A stretch of 64,000 nt of DNA from an uncultured Oscillospiraceae bacterium (GCA_934589525.1 CAKTOB010000001.1:124001-188000); one strand, 5' to 3'. Numbered from the stretch's first letter, positions 34,590 to 43,502 are shown. A program made the numbers and translations. Notes: generated by a model from the letters alone, not told the origin.

Positions 34590-35660
34590 AAGAATCCACC
34601 CACCAGCAAAACCGTAGGGAACGGCCTGCGTGCCGTTCCGGGAAACGTTGCAAAAACAACCTGTGTGGGTAAACAAAACCACCTCTCAGGTATGTCATTC
34701 CGACCGGAGCGCAAGCGGAGTGGAGGAATCTTCCCAAGTTGCAAAAATAGCCTGCGTAAGGTAAAGATTGCTACTTGGAAAGATCCCTCCACTCCATTTC
34801 ATTTCGGTCGGGATGACATATCGGGTGGTGGTTCCGTTCAACCATACAGGTTGTATTCGGGACGTTGATGGCGGCAGATTGCCGCTCCTACAATACATTT
34901 GTTTCGTAATTCCACATTTTTGACGTTTCTATTACCGATTTGCGTTCTGTAAAATGCTAAAAACGTTGTACATTGACGTAGGGGCGGCAATCTGCCGCCC
35001 GCCACGTTTCGAATACAACCCGTGTGGATGAAAGAATCCAGCCACCAGCGAAACCGTAGGGAACGGCCTGTGTGCCGTTCCGGGAAACGTTGCATATACA
35101 GCCTGTGTGGATAAACGGAACCACCTCCAGATATGTCATTCCGACCGCAGCGCAAGCGGAGTGGAGTAATCCACTCAAGTTGCAAAAATAACCTGCGTAA
35201 GGTAAAATCCGCTACTTGAGTAGATCCCTCCACTCCATTTCATTTCGGTCGGGATGACATATCGATATGTGGTTCCATTCAACCACACAGGTTGTATTCG
35301 AAACGTAGCGGCGGCGCTACATTGGGTGTACCATGTATCGGGTGATACCATTCAACCGCACAGGTTGTATATGTAGCGTGGCGGGCGGCAGATTGCCGCC
35401 CCTACAGGCACACCGGTGGATAATACCATTCATCCACACGGGTTCTATTCGAAACGTTTCCGGAACGGCACACAGGCCGTTCCCTACGGTTTCGCTGATT
35501 GGACTTCTTTTTCAACCGACGTGGTTTAAAAACATCCGTTTTTTGTTCCCTAAGGTTTAAGTTGACAACACCCGTTACACCAATAACTGTCCACTGTCAA
35601 CTGTCAACCGTCAACTAAAAAATTGTCAATTGTCAATTGTCCATTGTCAATTTTCATTTC
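34590..35660. repeat. Longest repeat-filled gene-free stretch in the window
   Basis: No gene is seen. Family D occurs at about 34602-34645, 35050-35090 and 35460-35500. Family C occurs twice (about 34692-34822 and 35131-35267), and family A at about 34864-34892, 34978-35007 and 35375-35404. A family E array lies at about 35585-35655. Linkers of the type AACCACACAGGTTGTAT join the modules. The same order of modules recurs in part at 3.1, 25.6 and 50.1 kb. Confidence 0.8.
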
Positions 35661-35699
35661 CCCCGCCGGATGGTTCATGGCCTCAAGTGAAACCCCATA

Positions 35700-36152
35700 T
35701 AAAAAAGAAATAAGCTCTCAACCAGTCCTCTGACTACTGATCGAGAGCTTATCTCATTGCGCTGTCAATTTGCAGTTTCACTTGTAACCATCCTTTCTAC
35801 TGATTCAAGAAGGTACGAATCTATTTATCTCTTTTGCTCTGCCATTGCTGTTTACCGTGGTTTCCGCGCTTGCTTTGGGTCAAACCTTGCTTTGTGCTTT
35901 CACCTTGCTTTCGGTTTACGCTGTGACTGCTCAGGTTTTGCTTTGCTGTTGCTTTTGCGTTGGGTGCTACCAGCTGCTTGGGGGTGCTTCGCGGTTGTTG
36001 CTTTGGGTTTTCTTTTTGCTTGGCCGTTTCCTTTGCTTTTGGTGATCCCTTTGCTTTTGCTGTTGCTTTGCTGTGACCTTTGCTGTTGGCTTTGCTTTGT
36101 CTTTTCGTCCCTTCTTGTATCTATATAGTAGCACACTTCCGGGGATTTGCAA
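35700..36152 (-). ncRNA. Candidate purine-rich non-coding transcript
   Basis: On the minus strand a promoter-like TTGCAA (36147-36152) and TACTAT (36125-36130), 16 bases apart, precede about 270 bases dominated by AGCAAA and AAGCAA units. The unit ends in a strong terminator: stem ATAAGCTCTC (35743-35752) with GAGAGCTTAT (35710-35719), an inner hairpin, and a T-rich tail. One frame is open for 99 codons (Lys, Ser, Ala, Gln rich) but has no start codon and is preceded by a stop. I therefore favour an RNA or a decayed gene. Confidence 0.45.
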
Positions 36153-36201
36153 GATGGGAACCTACACAAAGAAACGGGTGCTTTTTCTTGCAAAACACCA
36201 A

Positions 36202-36275
36202 TTGATAATGGAAATGAAAAGTGGTATGATAGATATGTTGGGCAGCTTTCGGCTGCTCTTCTTTTTCTCCCTGTT
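36202..36275 (+). promoter_or_regulatory. Promoter followed at once by a hairpin
   Basis: TTGATA (36202-36207), 17-base spacer, TATGAT (36225-36230). About 10 bases after the expected start lies the hairpin GGGCAGC-TTTC-GGCTGCTC and then TTCTTTTTCT. It could make a very short transcript or act as an attenuator upstream of the permease gene. Confidence 0.45.
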
Positions 36276-36337
36276 TTCTGTTGCATTTTAACCGATTATC
36301 TTTCGATTTCGGCCACACTTTCGTGCGTCATTCCCGG

Positions 36338-36366
36338 TTTACATGGGAAAAAGCAGATGTTATACT
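36338..36366 (+). promoter_or_regulatory. Promoter of the purine permease gene
   Basis: TTTACA (36338-36343), 17-base spacer, TATACT (36361-36366). The leader to ATG 36398 is only about 25 bases, leaving no room for a purine riboswitch. Confidence 0.7.
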
Positions 36367-36397
36367 GATTATGAAACATAGAAAGAGAGGGCTTTAT

Positions 36398-37792
36398 ATG
36401 AAGAAAAGCTATCGGCTATCTGAAACGGCCTTTCAGTTGGATGGAAAAATGCCGCTGAAGCAGGCCATTCCCTTAGGACTACAGCATGTGCTGGCCATGT
36501 TTGTGGGGAATCTGACCCCGCTGCTGATCATTACCGGTGTCTGCGGCATTGCCAGTGGGGAGTTTGCAGAGCTGCAGCTCCATCTTTTGCAGAATGCCAT
36601 GCTGGTGGCGGGCATTGTGACCCTGGTGCAGCTGTTTGCCATCGGGCCCGTGGGCGGCAAGGTGCCCATCGTCATGGGTACTTCCTCCGGCTTTATTGGG
36701 GTCTTCAATTCCGTGGCCGCCACCATGGGCGGCGGGGTAGTGGCCTATGGGGCCATTATGGGTGCTTCCATTATTGGAGGCCTGTTTGAAACCGTGCTGG
36801 GCTTCTTCTTAAAGCCCCTGCGGAAATTCTTCCCCTCGGTGGTCACGGGCACCGTGGTCATGTCCATCGGTCTGAGCCTGATTTCCGTGGGCATCAATTC
36901 CTTCGGCGGCGGCAACACCGCCCAGGATTTTGGCTCCATGGAGAATCTGCTGCTGGCCCTGTTTGTGCTGGTGATGATCCTGGTATTCAAGCACGGCACC
37001 GACGGTTTTGCAAGCTTTGCCTCCATTCTCCTGGGCATCATCTGCGGCTACATTGCGGCCTTTGTCATGGGCTTTGTGCTGCCCACCACCGCCGTCAACG
37101 CCGAGGGCGTGGAATATACCAAGGCCTGGGTGCTGAACTGGAGCAAGGTGGCCAACGCCTCCTGGTTTGAGATTCCCAAGCTGCTGCCGGTGAAGCCCAC
37201 CTTTGACCTGCGGGCCATTGTGCCGGTGCTCATTATGTTCATCGTCACCGCCGTGGAAACCGTAGGCGACATTTCAGGTGTGATGGAGGGCGGCCTGGGC
37301 CGGGAGGCCACAGACAAGGAGCTCTCCGGCGGCGTCATCTGCGACGGCCTGGGCTCTTCCTTCGCCGCCCTCTTTGGCGTGCTGCCCAACACCTCCTTCA
37401 GCCAGAACGTGGGCTTGGTTGCCATGACCAAGGTGGTCAACCGGTTTGCCATTTCCACCGGTGCGGTGTTCCTGATCCTCTGCGGCCTGTGCCCCAAGCT
37501 GGGGGCCCTGGTCTCCATCATGCCCCAGTCGGTGCTGGGTGGCGCGGCGGTGATGATGTTCTCCTCCATCGTCATCAGCGGCATTCAGCTCATCACCAAG
37601 GAGCCCCTGACCGCCCGGAGCCTGTCCATCGTCTCCGTCTCCCTGGGCGTGGGCTACGGCATGGGTGCCCACAGCGCCATCCTGGCCCATGCCCCCCAGG
37701 CGGTGAAGCTGCTCTTCGGCGGCTCCGGCATTGTTCCGGCGGCGATGGTTGCAATCCTTCTGAACATTCTGCTGCCTAAAGATCAGAAATAA
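36398..37792 (+). CDS. NCS2-family xanthine/uric acid permease
   Basis: A 464-residue transporter with about 12-14 hydrophobic segments, of the nucleobase:cation symporter-2 family. It shows LGLQHVLAMFVGNLTPLLI near the N-terminus, an SSGFIGVFNSV segment, the central VETVGDISG with its functional glutamate, and a downstream GVLPNTSFSQNVG. These features fit the xanthine/urate branch more than uracil. ATG at 36398 follows AGAGAGGGC. The gene ends convergently with the NTPase-MobA gene (17-base overlap) and stands beside a molybdenum hydroxylase, supporting purine uptake and breakdown. Confidence 0.87.
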   Translation: MKKSYRLSETAFQLDGKMPLKQAIPLGLQHVLAMFVGNLTPLLIITGVCGIASGEFAELQLHLLQNAMLVAGIVTLVQLFAIGPVGGKVPIVMGTSSGFIGVFNSVAATMGGGVVAYGAIMGASIIGGLFETVLGFFLKPLRKFFPSVVTGTVVMSIGLSLISVGINSFGGGNTAQDFGSMENLLLALFVLVMILVFKHGTDGFASFASILLGIICGYIAAFVMGFVLPTTAVNAEGVEYTKAWVLNWSKVANASWFEIPKLLPVKPTFDLRAIVPVLIMFIVTAVETVGDISGVMEGGLGREATDKELSGGVICDGLGSSFAALFGVLPNTSFSQNVGLVAMTKVVNRFAISTGAVFLILCGLCPKLGALVSIMPQSVLGGAAVMMFSSIVISGIQLITKEPLTARSLSIVSVSLGVGYGMGAHSAILAHAPQAVKLLFGGSGIVPAAMVAILLNILLPKDQK

Positions 37793-38849
37793 CCCGCAAA
37801 TCCTCCGGCGTATCCACGTCCTTTAATTCGTATTCATCCCGAACGGCCACCGTTTTCAGCCGTTCGGGATATTTTTTCAGCAGCAGGCCTCCGCCCTTCC
37901 CCTGGGGCAGGTCCAGCAGCTCCGGAAAGGACCATTTTGGAAACACCACCGGGGCCCCGGGGGTGCCCTGCCACTGGGGCCGCCAAAAAGAAACGGGCCC
38001 ATTTTTAGAGGCCAGTGCCAGAGCTGCCAGCGTTTCCTGGGAAAGTCTGGGCTGATCTCCGGCGGCAAACATACACCGCTCCACCCCCGGCAGGGCTTCC
38101 AGGCCCAGGCGCACCGTGTCGCTGCGGTAGGGCAGGTCGTGAAGAACGGTAGGGATCCCCCGCGCCCGGCCCAGGGCCGCCACCTCCCGGTGCCGGGTCA
38201 CCAATACCCGGTTGGCAAAAAGCCCCTGGGTGGCATCCAGAACGGAGCAGATCAAGGGCTGTCCCCCAAAATCTGCCAGCAGCTTGTTTCCCCCGAAGCG
38301 CCTTCCCAGGCCCGAGGCCATGATGACGCAGCCCAAGGCCCCAAAGGGGTCGTCCAGGTCCACCAAAAACACATCCGGCCGCTGGCACAGCGCCGTCAAA
38401 AAAGGCAGCTCCTGCTTGCGCACCACGGCGCAGACCTGTTTCTGTTCCAAAAGGGCTTCAAGGGCCTGCTGATAGGGGCCGCATTGGGCTTCCAGATAGC
38501 CGATTTCATCCAGGGTGACCCAGGGCTCGGGCGAACGAGCGCAGCGCGCCAACGCCGGAACACCGAAGGACAAAAAAGGCTGTTCCAGCAGCACCATCTG
38601 GTTCCCCGGCCCAGGGAGCCGCCCGTCAAAAACCGCTGCCCGGACCCTTTCCCCGGAGCGGTTGTCCCGCAAAAACACCGCCTGTTTTGGTACGGCCCAG
38701 CTGGTAAGCCCCGGGGCCCCGGCGGGGAACAAGGCCTTTAACAAGGTGGTCTTGCCGCTGCCCTTGGCCCCGGTCAAAACCAGGTGCCGCTTGCAGCTAT
38801 TCTCAAAGGCCCTCCAGATACTCTCTGCCGTCAGTATGTTTTGCGCCAT
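37776..38849 (-). CDS. NTPase / MobA-like nucleotidyltransferase fusion (molybdenum cofactor cytidylyltransferase-like)
   Basis: A 357-residue two-domain protein. Residues 1-165 are a P-loop NTPase with Walker A GAKGSGKTT (27-35) and VTLDEIGYLE, like THEP1/NTPase_1. Residues 170-357 are a MobA/MocA-type nucleotidyltransferase: VIMASGLGRRFGGNK, then AAGDQP. MocA-type enzymes add CMP to the molybdenum cofactor used by xanthine dehydrogenase-class enzymes, so the adjacent divergent hydroxylase operon is the likely client. ATG at 38849. The fusion order suggests that substrate hydrolysis or metal chemistry is coupled to nucleotide attachment. Confidence 0.8.
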   Translation of the reverse strand: MAQNILTAESIWRAFENSCKRHLVLTGAKGSGKTTLLKALFPAGAPGLTSWAVPKQAVFLRDNRSGERVRAAVFDGRLPGPGNQMVLLEQPFLSFGVPALARCARSPEPWVTLDEIGYLEAQCGPYQQALEALLEQKQVCAVVRKQELPFLTALCQRPDVFLVDLDDPFGALGCVIMASGLGRRFGGNKLLADFGGQPLICSVLDATQGLFANRVLVTRHREVAALGRARGIPTVLHDLPYRSDTVRLGLEALPGVERCMFAAGDQPRLSQETLAALALASKNGPVSFWRPQWQGTPGAPVVFPKWSFPELLDLPQGKGGGLLLKKYPERLKTVAVRDEYELKDVDTPEDLRVISDL

Positions 38850-39015
38850 AAGCTTCCCTCCTTCGGCATTTTTTCTGAAATGACCCCGCTATCATAACAA
38901 ATCCTCTTCCCAAAATCAATTGGGGATGTTATACTGTTATAAGAAGAAATATGCAATTCGCCCAGGAAAACTCCGCCGATCGGAGCTTCCCTAATACAAG
39001 AAGGAGCATTTGCCT

Positions 39016-39777
39016 ATGATCACCATACAGAAATACGTTCGTGCCCAGTCCCTGGAAGAAGCCTGGCATCTGAACCAGAGCCGCCGCAACCGGATCCTCG
39101 GAGGCATGCTCTGGCTCCGGCTGGGCAACACCACCGTCAACACCGCCATTGACCTGTGCGACCTGGGCCTGGGGGCCATTGAGGAAACAGAAACCGAATT
39201 TTCCATCGGAGCCATGGCCACCCTGCGGGATCTGGAGCAGCATGAGGGCCTGAATGCCTACACCCAGGGGGCCATTGGGAACGCCCTCCGGGACATCGTG
39301 GGTGTCCAGTTCCGGAATATGGCCACGGTGGGTGGCAGCATCTGGGGCCGGTTCGGCTTTTCCGATGTGTTGACGGCTTTTTTGGCCCTGGACAGCGATG
39401 TAGAGCTTTACAAAGGCGGCATCGTGCCGTTGGAAGAGTTTGCAAAGCGCAAAAAGGATCGGGACATTCTGGTCCGGCTCATTGTAAAGAAGACCCCCTG
39501 CCGCATGGTCTACACCGCCATGCGGAATCAGCGGACGGATTTCCCGGTGATCGCCTGCGCCCTGTGCCGCATGGGTGGGGAGACCCGGGTGTCCATCGGT
39601 GCCCGGCCGGGCCGGGCGATGCTGCTGCGGACGGCGGAAACCGACCCCAAGGCCCTGGGGGACCTTGCGGCAAAGAACATCCCCACCGAGGGCAATCTCC
39701 GGGGCAGCGCCGCCTACCGCACCCATCTTGTCCGGGTGCTGACCCAGCGGGCCATGACGGAATTGGAGGAACGATAA
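39016..39777 (+). CDS. Molybdenum hydroxylase FAD-binding subunit (XdhB/CoxM-like)
   Basis: A 253-residue FAD subunit of a xanthine dehydrogenase-class enzyme; it would pass electrons from the iron-sulfur subunit to NAD or another acceptor. The FAD-binding region is partly seen as RRNRILGGMLW (which replaces the usual AGGTDL-type loop), IGAMATLRDLEQ and MATVGGSIWGRFGFSD. ATG at 39016 follows AAGGAG. A weak promoter (TTCCCA at 38907, TATACT at 38930) precedes it. First gene of a B-C-A-ordered operon with 1-10 base gaps. Confidence 0.85.
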   Translation: MITIQKYVRAQSLEEAWHLNQSRRNRILGGMLWLRLGNTTVNTAIDLCDLGLGAIEETETEFSIGAMATLRDLEQHEGLNAYTQGAIGNALRDIVGVQFRNMATVGGSIWGRFGFSDVLTAFLALDSDVELYKGGIVPLEEFAKRKKDRDILVRLIVKKTPCRMVYTAMRNQRTDFPVIACALCRMGGETRVSIGARPGRAMLLRTAETDPKALGDLAAKNIPTEGNLRGSAAYRTHLVRVLTQRAMTELEER

Positions 39778-39778
39778 T

Positions 39779-40234
39779 ATGGAAATCAAACTGAAACTCA
39801 ACGGCAAGGCCGTCACCGCCTCTGTAGAGCCGGACACGGTGCTGCTGGACTTTCTGAGAGCCCAGGGCTGCCTCAGCGTCAAGCGGGGCTGTGATACCTC
39901 CAACTGCGGCCTGTGTACCGTGATGCTGGACGGAAAGCCCATTCTCTCCTGCTCCACCCTGGCGGTACGGGCAGAGGGCCACGAGATTTACACATTGGAG
40001 GGCCTGCAGGAGGAAGCCGCGGACTTTGTAGGCTTCATTGCCGACCAGGGGGCCGACCAGTGCGGCTTCTGTAACCCCGGCTTCGTCATGAACACCATCG
40101 CCCTGCTGCGGGAAAACCCGGACCCCACGGACGACGAGATCCGGGGCTTTTTGGCAGGAAATCTCTGCCGCTGCTCCGGCTACGAGGGCCAGCTCCGGGG
40201 CATTCGGAACTATCTGAACACCCGTCGGGGCTAA
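39779..40234 (+). CDS. Molybdenum hydroxylase 2Fe-2S subunit (XdhC/CoxS-like)
   Basis: A 151-residue electron-transfer subunit. The N-terminal plant-ferredoxin-type cluster is bound by Cys residues in RGCDTSNCGLC and SC downstream. The C-terminal helical domain binds a second cluster through CGFCNPG and LCRCSGY. All eight ligands are present. It starts one base after the FAD subunit stop, with GAGGAACG upstream. Confidence 0.9.
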   Translation: MEIKLKLNGKAVTASVEPDTVLLDFLRAQGCLSVKRGCDTSNCGLCTVMLDGKPILSCSTLAVRAEGHEIYTLEGLQEEAADFVGFIADQGADQCGFCNPGFVMNTIALLRENPDPTDDEIRGFLAGNLCRCSGYEGQLRGIRNYLNTRRG

Positions 40235-40244
40235 GGAGACAGCT

Positions 40245-42536
40245 ATGGAACAGAAAGTATATAAAGCCGTCAACAAATCCGTCCGGAAAAAGGACTCCAT
40301 GCAGCTGCTTTTGGGAAAGCCCGTGTATACCAACGACGTGGCCCCCCAAAATGCCCTGGTGGTAAAAATCCTCCGGTCTCCCCACGCCAACGCCATTGTC
40401 GAGGACATTCGCACGGAGAATGCCAAAAAGGTCCCCGGGGTGGTGGACATTTACACTTGGCAGGACGTGCCCCAGACCCGGTTCGCCATTGCGGGCCAGA
40501 CCTTCCCGGAGCCCTCTCCCTATGACCGGCTGATCATTGACCGGCATGTGCGGTTTTCCGGTGACGTGGTGGCCATTATCGCCGCGGAGACGGAAAAGGC
40601 CGCCCGGAAGGCCATGAAGCTCATCAAAGTGCAGTATAAGATTTTGGAGCCGGTGCTGGATTTCCGCACCGCCAAAGACAATCCCATTCTCGTCCACCCG
40701 GAGGAGGACTGGTTCCCGCCCTGTGACGTGGGCGGCGACCCCAAGCGGAACATGGTGGCAAGTGCCGACGAAATCCACGGCGACGTGGAGGGGGTCCTTT
40801 CCCAATGCGACATGGTTCTGGAGCGGACCTACCACACCAAGGCCTACAACCAGGCCATGATGGAGCCCTTCACCGCCTACGCAAGCTTTGACCGCTACGG
40901 GCGGCTCCACGTCATCTCCTCCACCCAGATCGTCTTCCACACCCGGCGGATCCTCTCCCGGGCCCTGGGCATTCCAAAAAGCAAAATTCGGGTGGAGAAG
41001 CCCCGGATCGGCGGGGGCTTCGGTGCCAAGCAGACGGCGGTGTGCGATGTCTACCCCGCCTTTGTGGCCATGAAAACCGGCCGGCCCGCCATGATCACCT
41101 ACACCCGGGAGGAATGCCAGATCGCCGGTTCCCCCCGGCATGAAATGGAGATCACCCTGCGCCTGGGGGCCATGAAGGACGGCACCATCCGGGCTATGGA
41201 TTTGTACACCCTGTCCAATTCCGGTGCCTACGGCGAGCACGGCCCCACCACCGTGGGCCTCTCCGGCCACAAGGCCCTGCCCCTGTATACCGGCTCTTTG
41301 GAAGCCTTCCGCTTCCACTATGACGTGGTCTACACCAACCACCAGGCCGCGGGAGCCTACCGGGGCTACGGTGCCACCCAGGGCATTTTCGCCGTGGAGT
41401 CTCTGGTCAGCGAGCTGGCAGAGCAGCTGGGGATGGACGCCACGGAAATTCGGGACAAAAACATGGTCCGGGAGGGCATGGTCATGGATGCCTATTACGG
41501 CGAGATTGCCAATGCCTGCGCCCTGGACCGGTGCATGGACCACTGCCGGAAGATGTTTAACTGGGAGGAGCGCTCCAAGGTCCGGGACATGGGAGGCGGC
41601 AAGGTCCGCACCGCCGGTGTGGCCATGGCCATGCAGGGCAGCTGTATTTCCAATATTGACGTGGGCTCCGCCACTTTGAAACTCAGCGACGACGGCACCT
41701 ACAATCTGATCATCGGTGCCGCGGACATGGGCACCGGCTGCGACACCATTCTGGCCCAGATGGTGGCGGAGATCATGGACTGTGACGTGGACGACGTGGC
41801 GGTCTTCGGCGCGGATACGGACGTATCCCCCTACGACTCCGGCTCCTACGCCTCCTCCACCACCTATATCACCGGTCAGGCCGTGGTCAAGGCCTGCAAC
41901 ACCCTGAAAAAGCGCATCTGCGCCATTGCCGCCCAGATGCTGGACTGCGGGGAGGAGGATGTGGAGTTTGCCGGTTCTGTTGTCCGCCGGGTGGGAAGCG
42001 GGCAGCAGGTGTCTCTTAAAGACATCAGCTACAAGGCCCAGGTGGGCAACACCATCGCCCCGGAGGCCACGGAGACCCACAGCTCCCCGGTTTCGCCCCC
42101 GCCCTTTATGGTGGGCATGGTGGAAATCGAGCTGGACAAGCTCACCGGCAAGGTGGACATCCTCAACTACATGGCCGTGGTGGACTGCGGCATCCCCATT
42201 AACCCGGCTCTGGCCACCATCCAGACCGAGGGCGGCATCGTCCAGGGCATCGGCCACACCCTGATGGAAAACGTGACCTACGACCCCAGCGGCCGCCCCA
42301 TGGAGTCCGGCTTCATGCAGTACAAGCTCCCCACCCGTCTGGATATGGGCAATCTCCGGGTGGAGTTTGAGCACAGCTACGAGCCCACAGGCCCCTTCGG
42401 TGCCAAATCCATCGGCGAAATCGTCATCAACACCCCCGGCCCCGCCATCGCCCACGCCATCTACCGGGCCACAGGCCACTGGCACCGGGAGCTCCCCATC
42501 ACCCCGGAACAGATTGCCCTGGGGCAGGGGGAATAA
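40245..42536 (+). CDS. Molybdenum hydroxylase catalytic subunit (xanthine dehydrogenase family)
   Basis: A 763-residue molybdopterin-binding subunit, of usual length for this class. Seen are an N-terminal VYTNDVAPQNALVVKILRSPHA, the GGGFGAKQ motif at about residues 256-262, GAYRGYGATQG, and a C-terminal PTGPFGAKSIGE with the conserved active-site glutamate. The neighbouring purine permease and MocA-like gene suggest xanthine or another purine as substrate, though CO dehydrogenase or nicotinate-type hydroxylases are structurally close. No CO-specific active-site loop (VAYRCSFR type) is seen. No XdhC-type maturation gene is present here. Confidence 0.87.
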   Translation: MEQKVYKAVNKSVRKKDSMQLLLGKPVYTNDVAPQNALVVKILRSPHANAIVEDIRTENAKKVPGVVDIYTWQDVPQTRFAIAGQTFPEPSPYDRLIIDRHVRFSGDVVAIIAAETEKAARKAMKLIKVQYKILEPVLDFRTAKDNPILVHPEEDWFPPCDVGGDPKRNMVASADEIHGDVEGVLSQCDMVLERTYHTKAYNQAMMEPFTAYASFDRYGRLHVISSTQIVFHTRRILSRALGIPKSKIRVEKPRIGGGFGAKQTAVCDVYPAFVAMKTGRPAMITYTREECQIAGSPRHEMEITLRLGAMKDGTIRAMDLYTLSNSGAYGEHGPTTVGLSGHKALPLYTGSLEAFRFHYDVVYTNHQAAGAYRGYGATQGIFAVESLVSELAEQLGMDATEIRDKNMVREGMVMDAYYGEIANACALDRCMDHCRKMFNWEERSKVRDMGGGKVRTAGVAMAMQGSCISNIDVGSATLKLSDDGTYNLIIGAADMGTGCDTILAQMVAEIMDCDVDDVAVFGADTDVSPYDSGSYASSTTYITGQAVVKACNTLKKRICAIAAQMLDCGEEDVEFAGSVVRRVGSGQQVSLKDISYKAQVGNTIAPEATETHSSPVSPPPFMVGMVEIELDKLTGKVDILNYMAVVDCGIPINPALATIQTEGGIVQGIGHTLMENVTYDPSGRPMESGFMQYKLPTRLDMGNLRVEFEHSYEPTGPFGAKSIGEIVINTPGPAIAHAIYRATGHWHRELPITPEQIALGQGE

Positions 42537-42551
42537 TCATAGCGTTCCTGC

Positions 42552-42594
42552 AAACGGGGCTGTTGCAAAAAAGCATTTTGCAACAGCCCCGTTT
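42552..42594 (+). terminator. Perfect 19-bp stem terminator after the hydroxylase operon
   Basis: AAACGGGGCTGTTGCAAAA (42552-42570) is perfectly complementary to TTTTGCAACAGCCCCGTTT (42576-42594) across a 5-base loop. There is no T run beyond, but the A/T-flanked stem could end transcription in both directions. Confidence 0.75.
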
Positions 42595-42638
42595 AAGTGT
42601 TACGCTACTGTAAAGAAACCATCGAGAAATCGCCTCTA

Positions 42639-42667
42639 TTGACTCAAATTGCTTTCTGATATATAAT
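42639..42667 (+). promoter_or_regulatory. Near-consensus promoter of the orphan gene
   Basis: TTGACT (42639-42644), 17-base spacer, TATAAT (42662-42667), about 45 bases before ATG 42719, which has AGAAAGAGG upstream. Confidence 0.85.
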
Positions 42668-42718
42668 TAATTCTATAATTTATGGAATTTACGCAATACA
42701 CAGAAAGAGGTACCTCCT

Positions 42719-43453
42719 ATGGGTGAATATTTTGATATTTGCGGAACACACATCCCTATTGACTCCATAAAAGATTTTCGAATTATTGACGTTGAGTTTA
42801 TTTTCCGTCCCATTTATCACGAAGTCAGAAAATCAATGCTAAATGCATTCTCTGGCAAAAAATTCGAGTTTGAATCTATGCAACCATTCGCAGCAATTAT
42901 AGGTCAGCAAGGTCAAAAATCTGCGCTGGGCGAGTATAAAGCAAAGGACTTCAAAGAAGCATTGGGAAAAGACTTGAGCGGTGCTATTATTTATACCATT
43001 GCTGACAAGCTGAAACTCAAGGCCTTCAAACATCAAAAGTATCAGTGTCTCAATCTGGCAGGGCGAGCTTTTACTACCTATTTGGATGATGTTCCAGTCA
43101 AGTTGACATGGAATGATGGTAGAAGTGCAGAGGTTTACAAAGAAGATCCCCTGCATGACTCCTTGGGAGAAAGCACCACACCAGATGTTCGGAGTGTTTC
43201 TGCCTTATTAATCAAAGCAAATGAGAACTACTGCTTCTATGGTAATGGAATTCAAATTGCAGAAGTTGCCTATGAGTATGAGCGGTTGAAGTTGACTATG
43301 GACGCATTTAATGCCCAAAAGACACGAAAAAGAATTGGCAGCAAGGAAAAACTCTCACTTCCTCAATTGCCGAAGTTCCATTTGCCTGCAAAGGCAACCT
43401 CTACAAAAGAAATTGAAGTTATTGAGAATGTCGATGCTATAGAAACTGAATAA
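42719..43453 (+). CDS. AT-rich protein of unknown function
   Basis: A 244-residue soluble protein, not recognised. It starts GEYFDICGTHIPIDSIKDFR, has no signal peptide or membrane segment, and mixes alpha and beta stretches (LTWNDGRSAEVYKEDP, SALLIKANENYCFYGNG). It ends in a basic region (TRKRIGSKEKLSLPQLPKF) and an acidic tail. Codon use and GC content are much lower than in flanking genes, which suggests acquisition by transfer. It has its own near-consensus promoter and a clean terminator on each side, so it is an independent cargo-like unit next to the tRNA cluster. Confidence 0.75.
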   Translation: MGEYFDICGTHIPIDSIKDFRIIDVEFIFRPIYHEVRKSMLNAFSGKKFEFESMQPFAAIIGQQGQKSALGEYKAKDFKEALGKDLSGAIIYTIADKLKLKAFKHQKYQCLNLAGRAFTTYLDDVPVKLTWNDGRSAEVYKEDPLHDSLGESTTPDVRSVSALLIKANENYCFYGNGIQIAEVAYEYERLKLTMDAFNAQKTRKRIGSKEKLSLPQLPKFHLPAKATSTKEIEVIENVDAIETE

Positions 43454-43461
43454 AAGATGTT

Positions 43462-43502
43462 AAAAAGGAGTAGGGCTCGTCTTTGAATCTTACTCCTTTT
43501 TT
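43462..43502 (+). terminator. Terminator of the orphan gene
   Basis: AAAAAGGAGTA (43462-43472) pairs with TACTCCTTTTT (43491-43501) around an 18-base loop, followed by further T residues. Confidence 0.75.

Noticed and set aside
32928-34682. A 584-codon minus-strand frame opposite the VWA gene
   Set aside because: It is antisense to a gene with an intact MIDAS motif. The translation is Gly/Gln/His-rich with no domain.
34590-35655. A possible CRISPR array in the repeat-rich gap
   Set aside because: The repeats differ in type, length and orientation and have no regular spacer length. No cas genes are present.
35900-36286. A Lys/Gln-rich minus-strand protein resembling a histone-like tail
   Set aside because: The frame has no plausible start signal, the adjacent frames are equally basic because of the AGCAAA units, and the longest frame has no start codon.
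36281-36398. A purine riboswitch ahead of the xanthine permease
   Set aside because: The promoter at 36338 leaves only about 25 bases of leader, too short for an aptamer, and no conserved loop-loop pattern was seen.
40086-42485. A 799-codon open frame on the minus strand through the hydroxylase genes
   Set aside because: It is antisense to a well-supported operon. Its Gly/His/Val-rich translation has no motifs, and it arises from GC-rich codon use.
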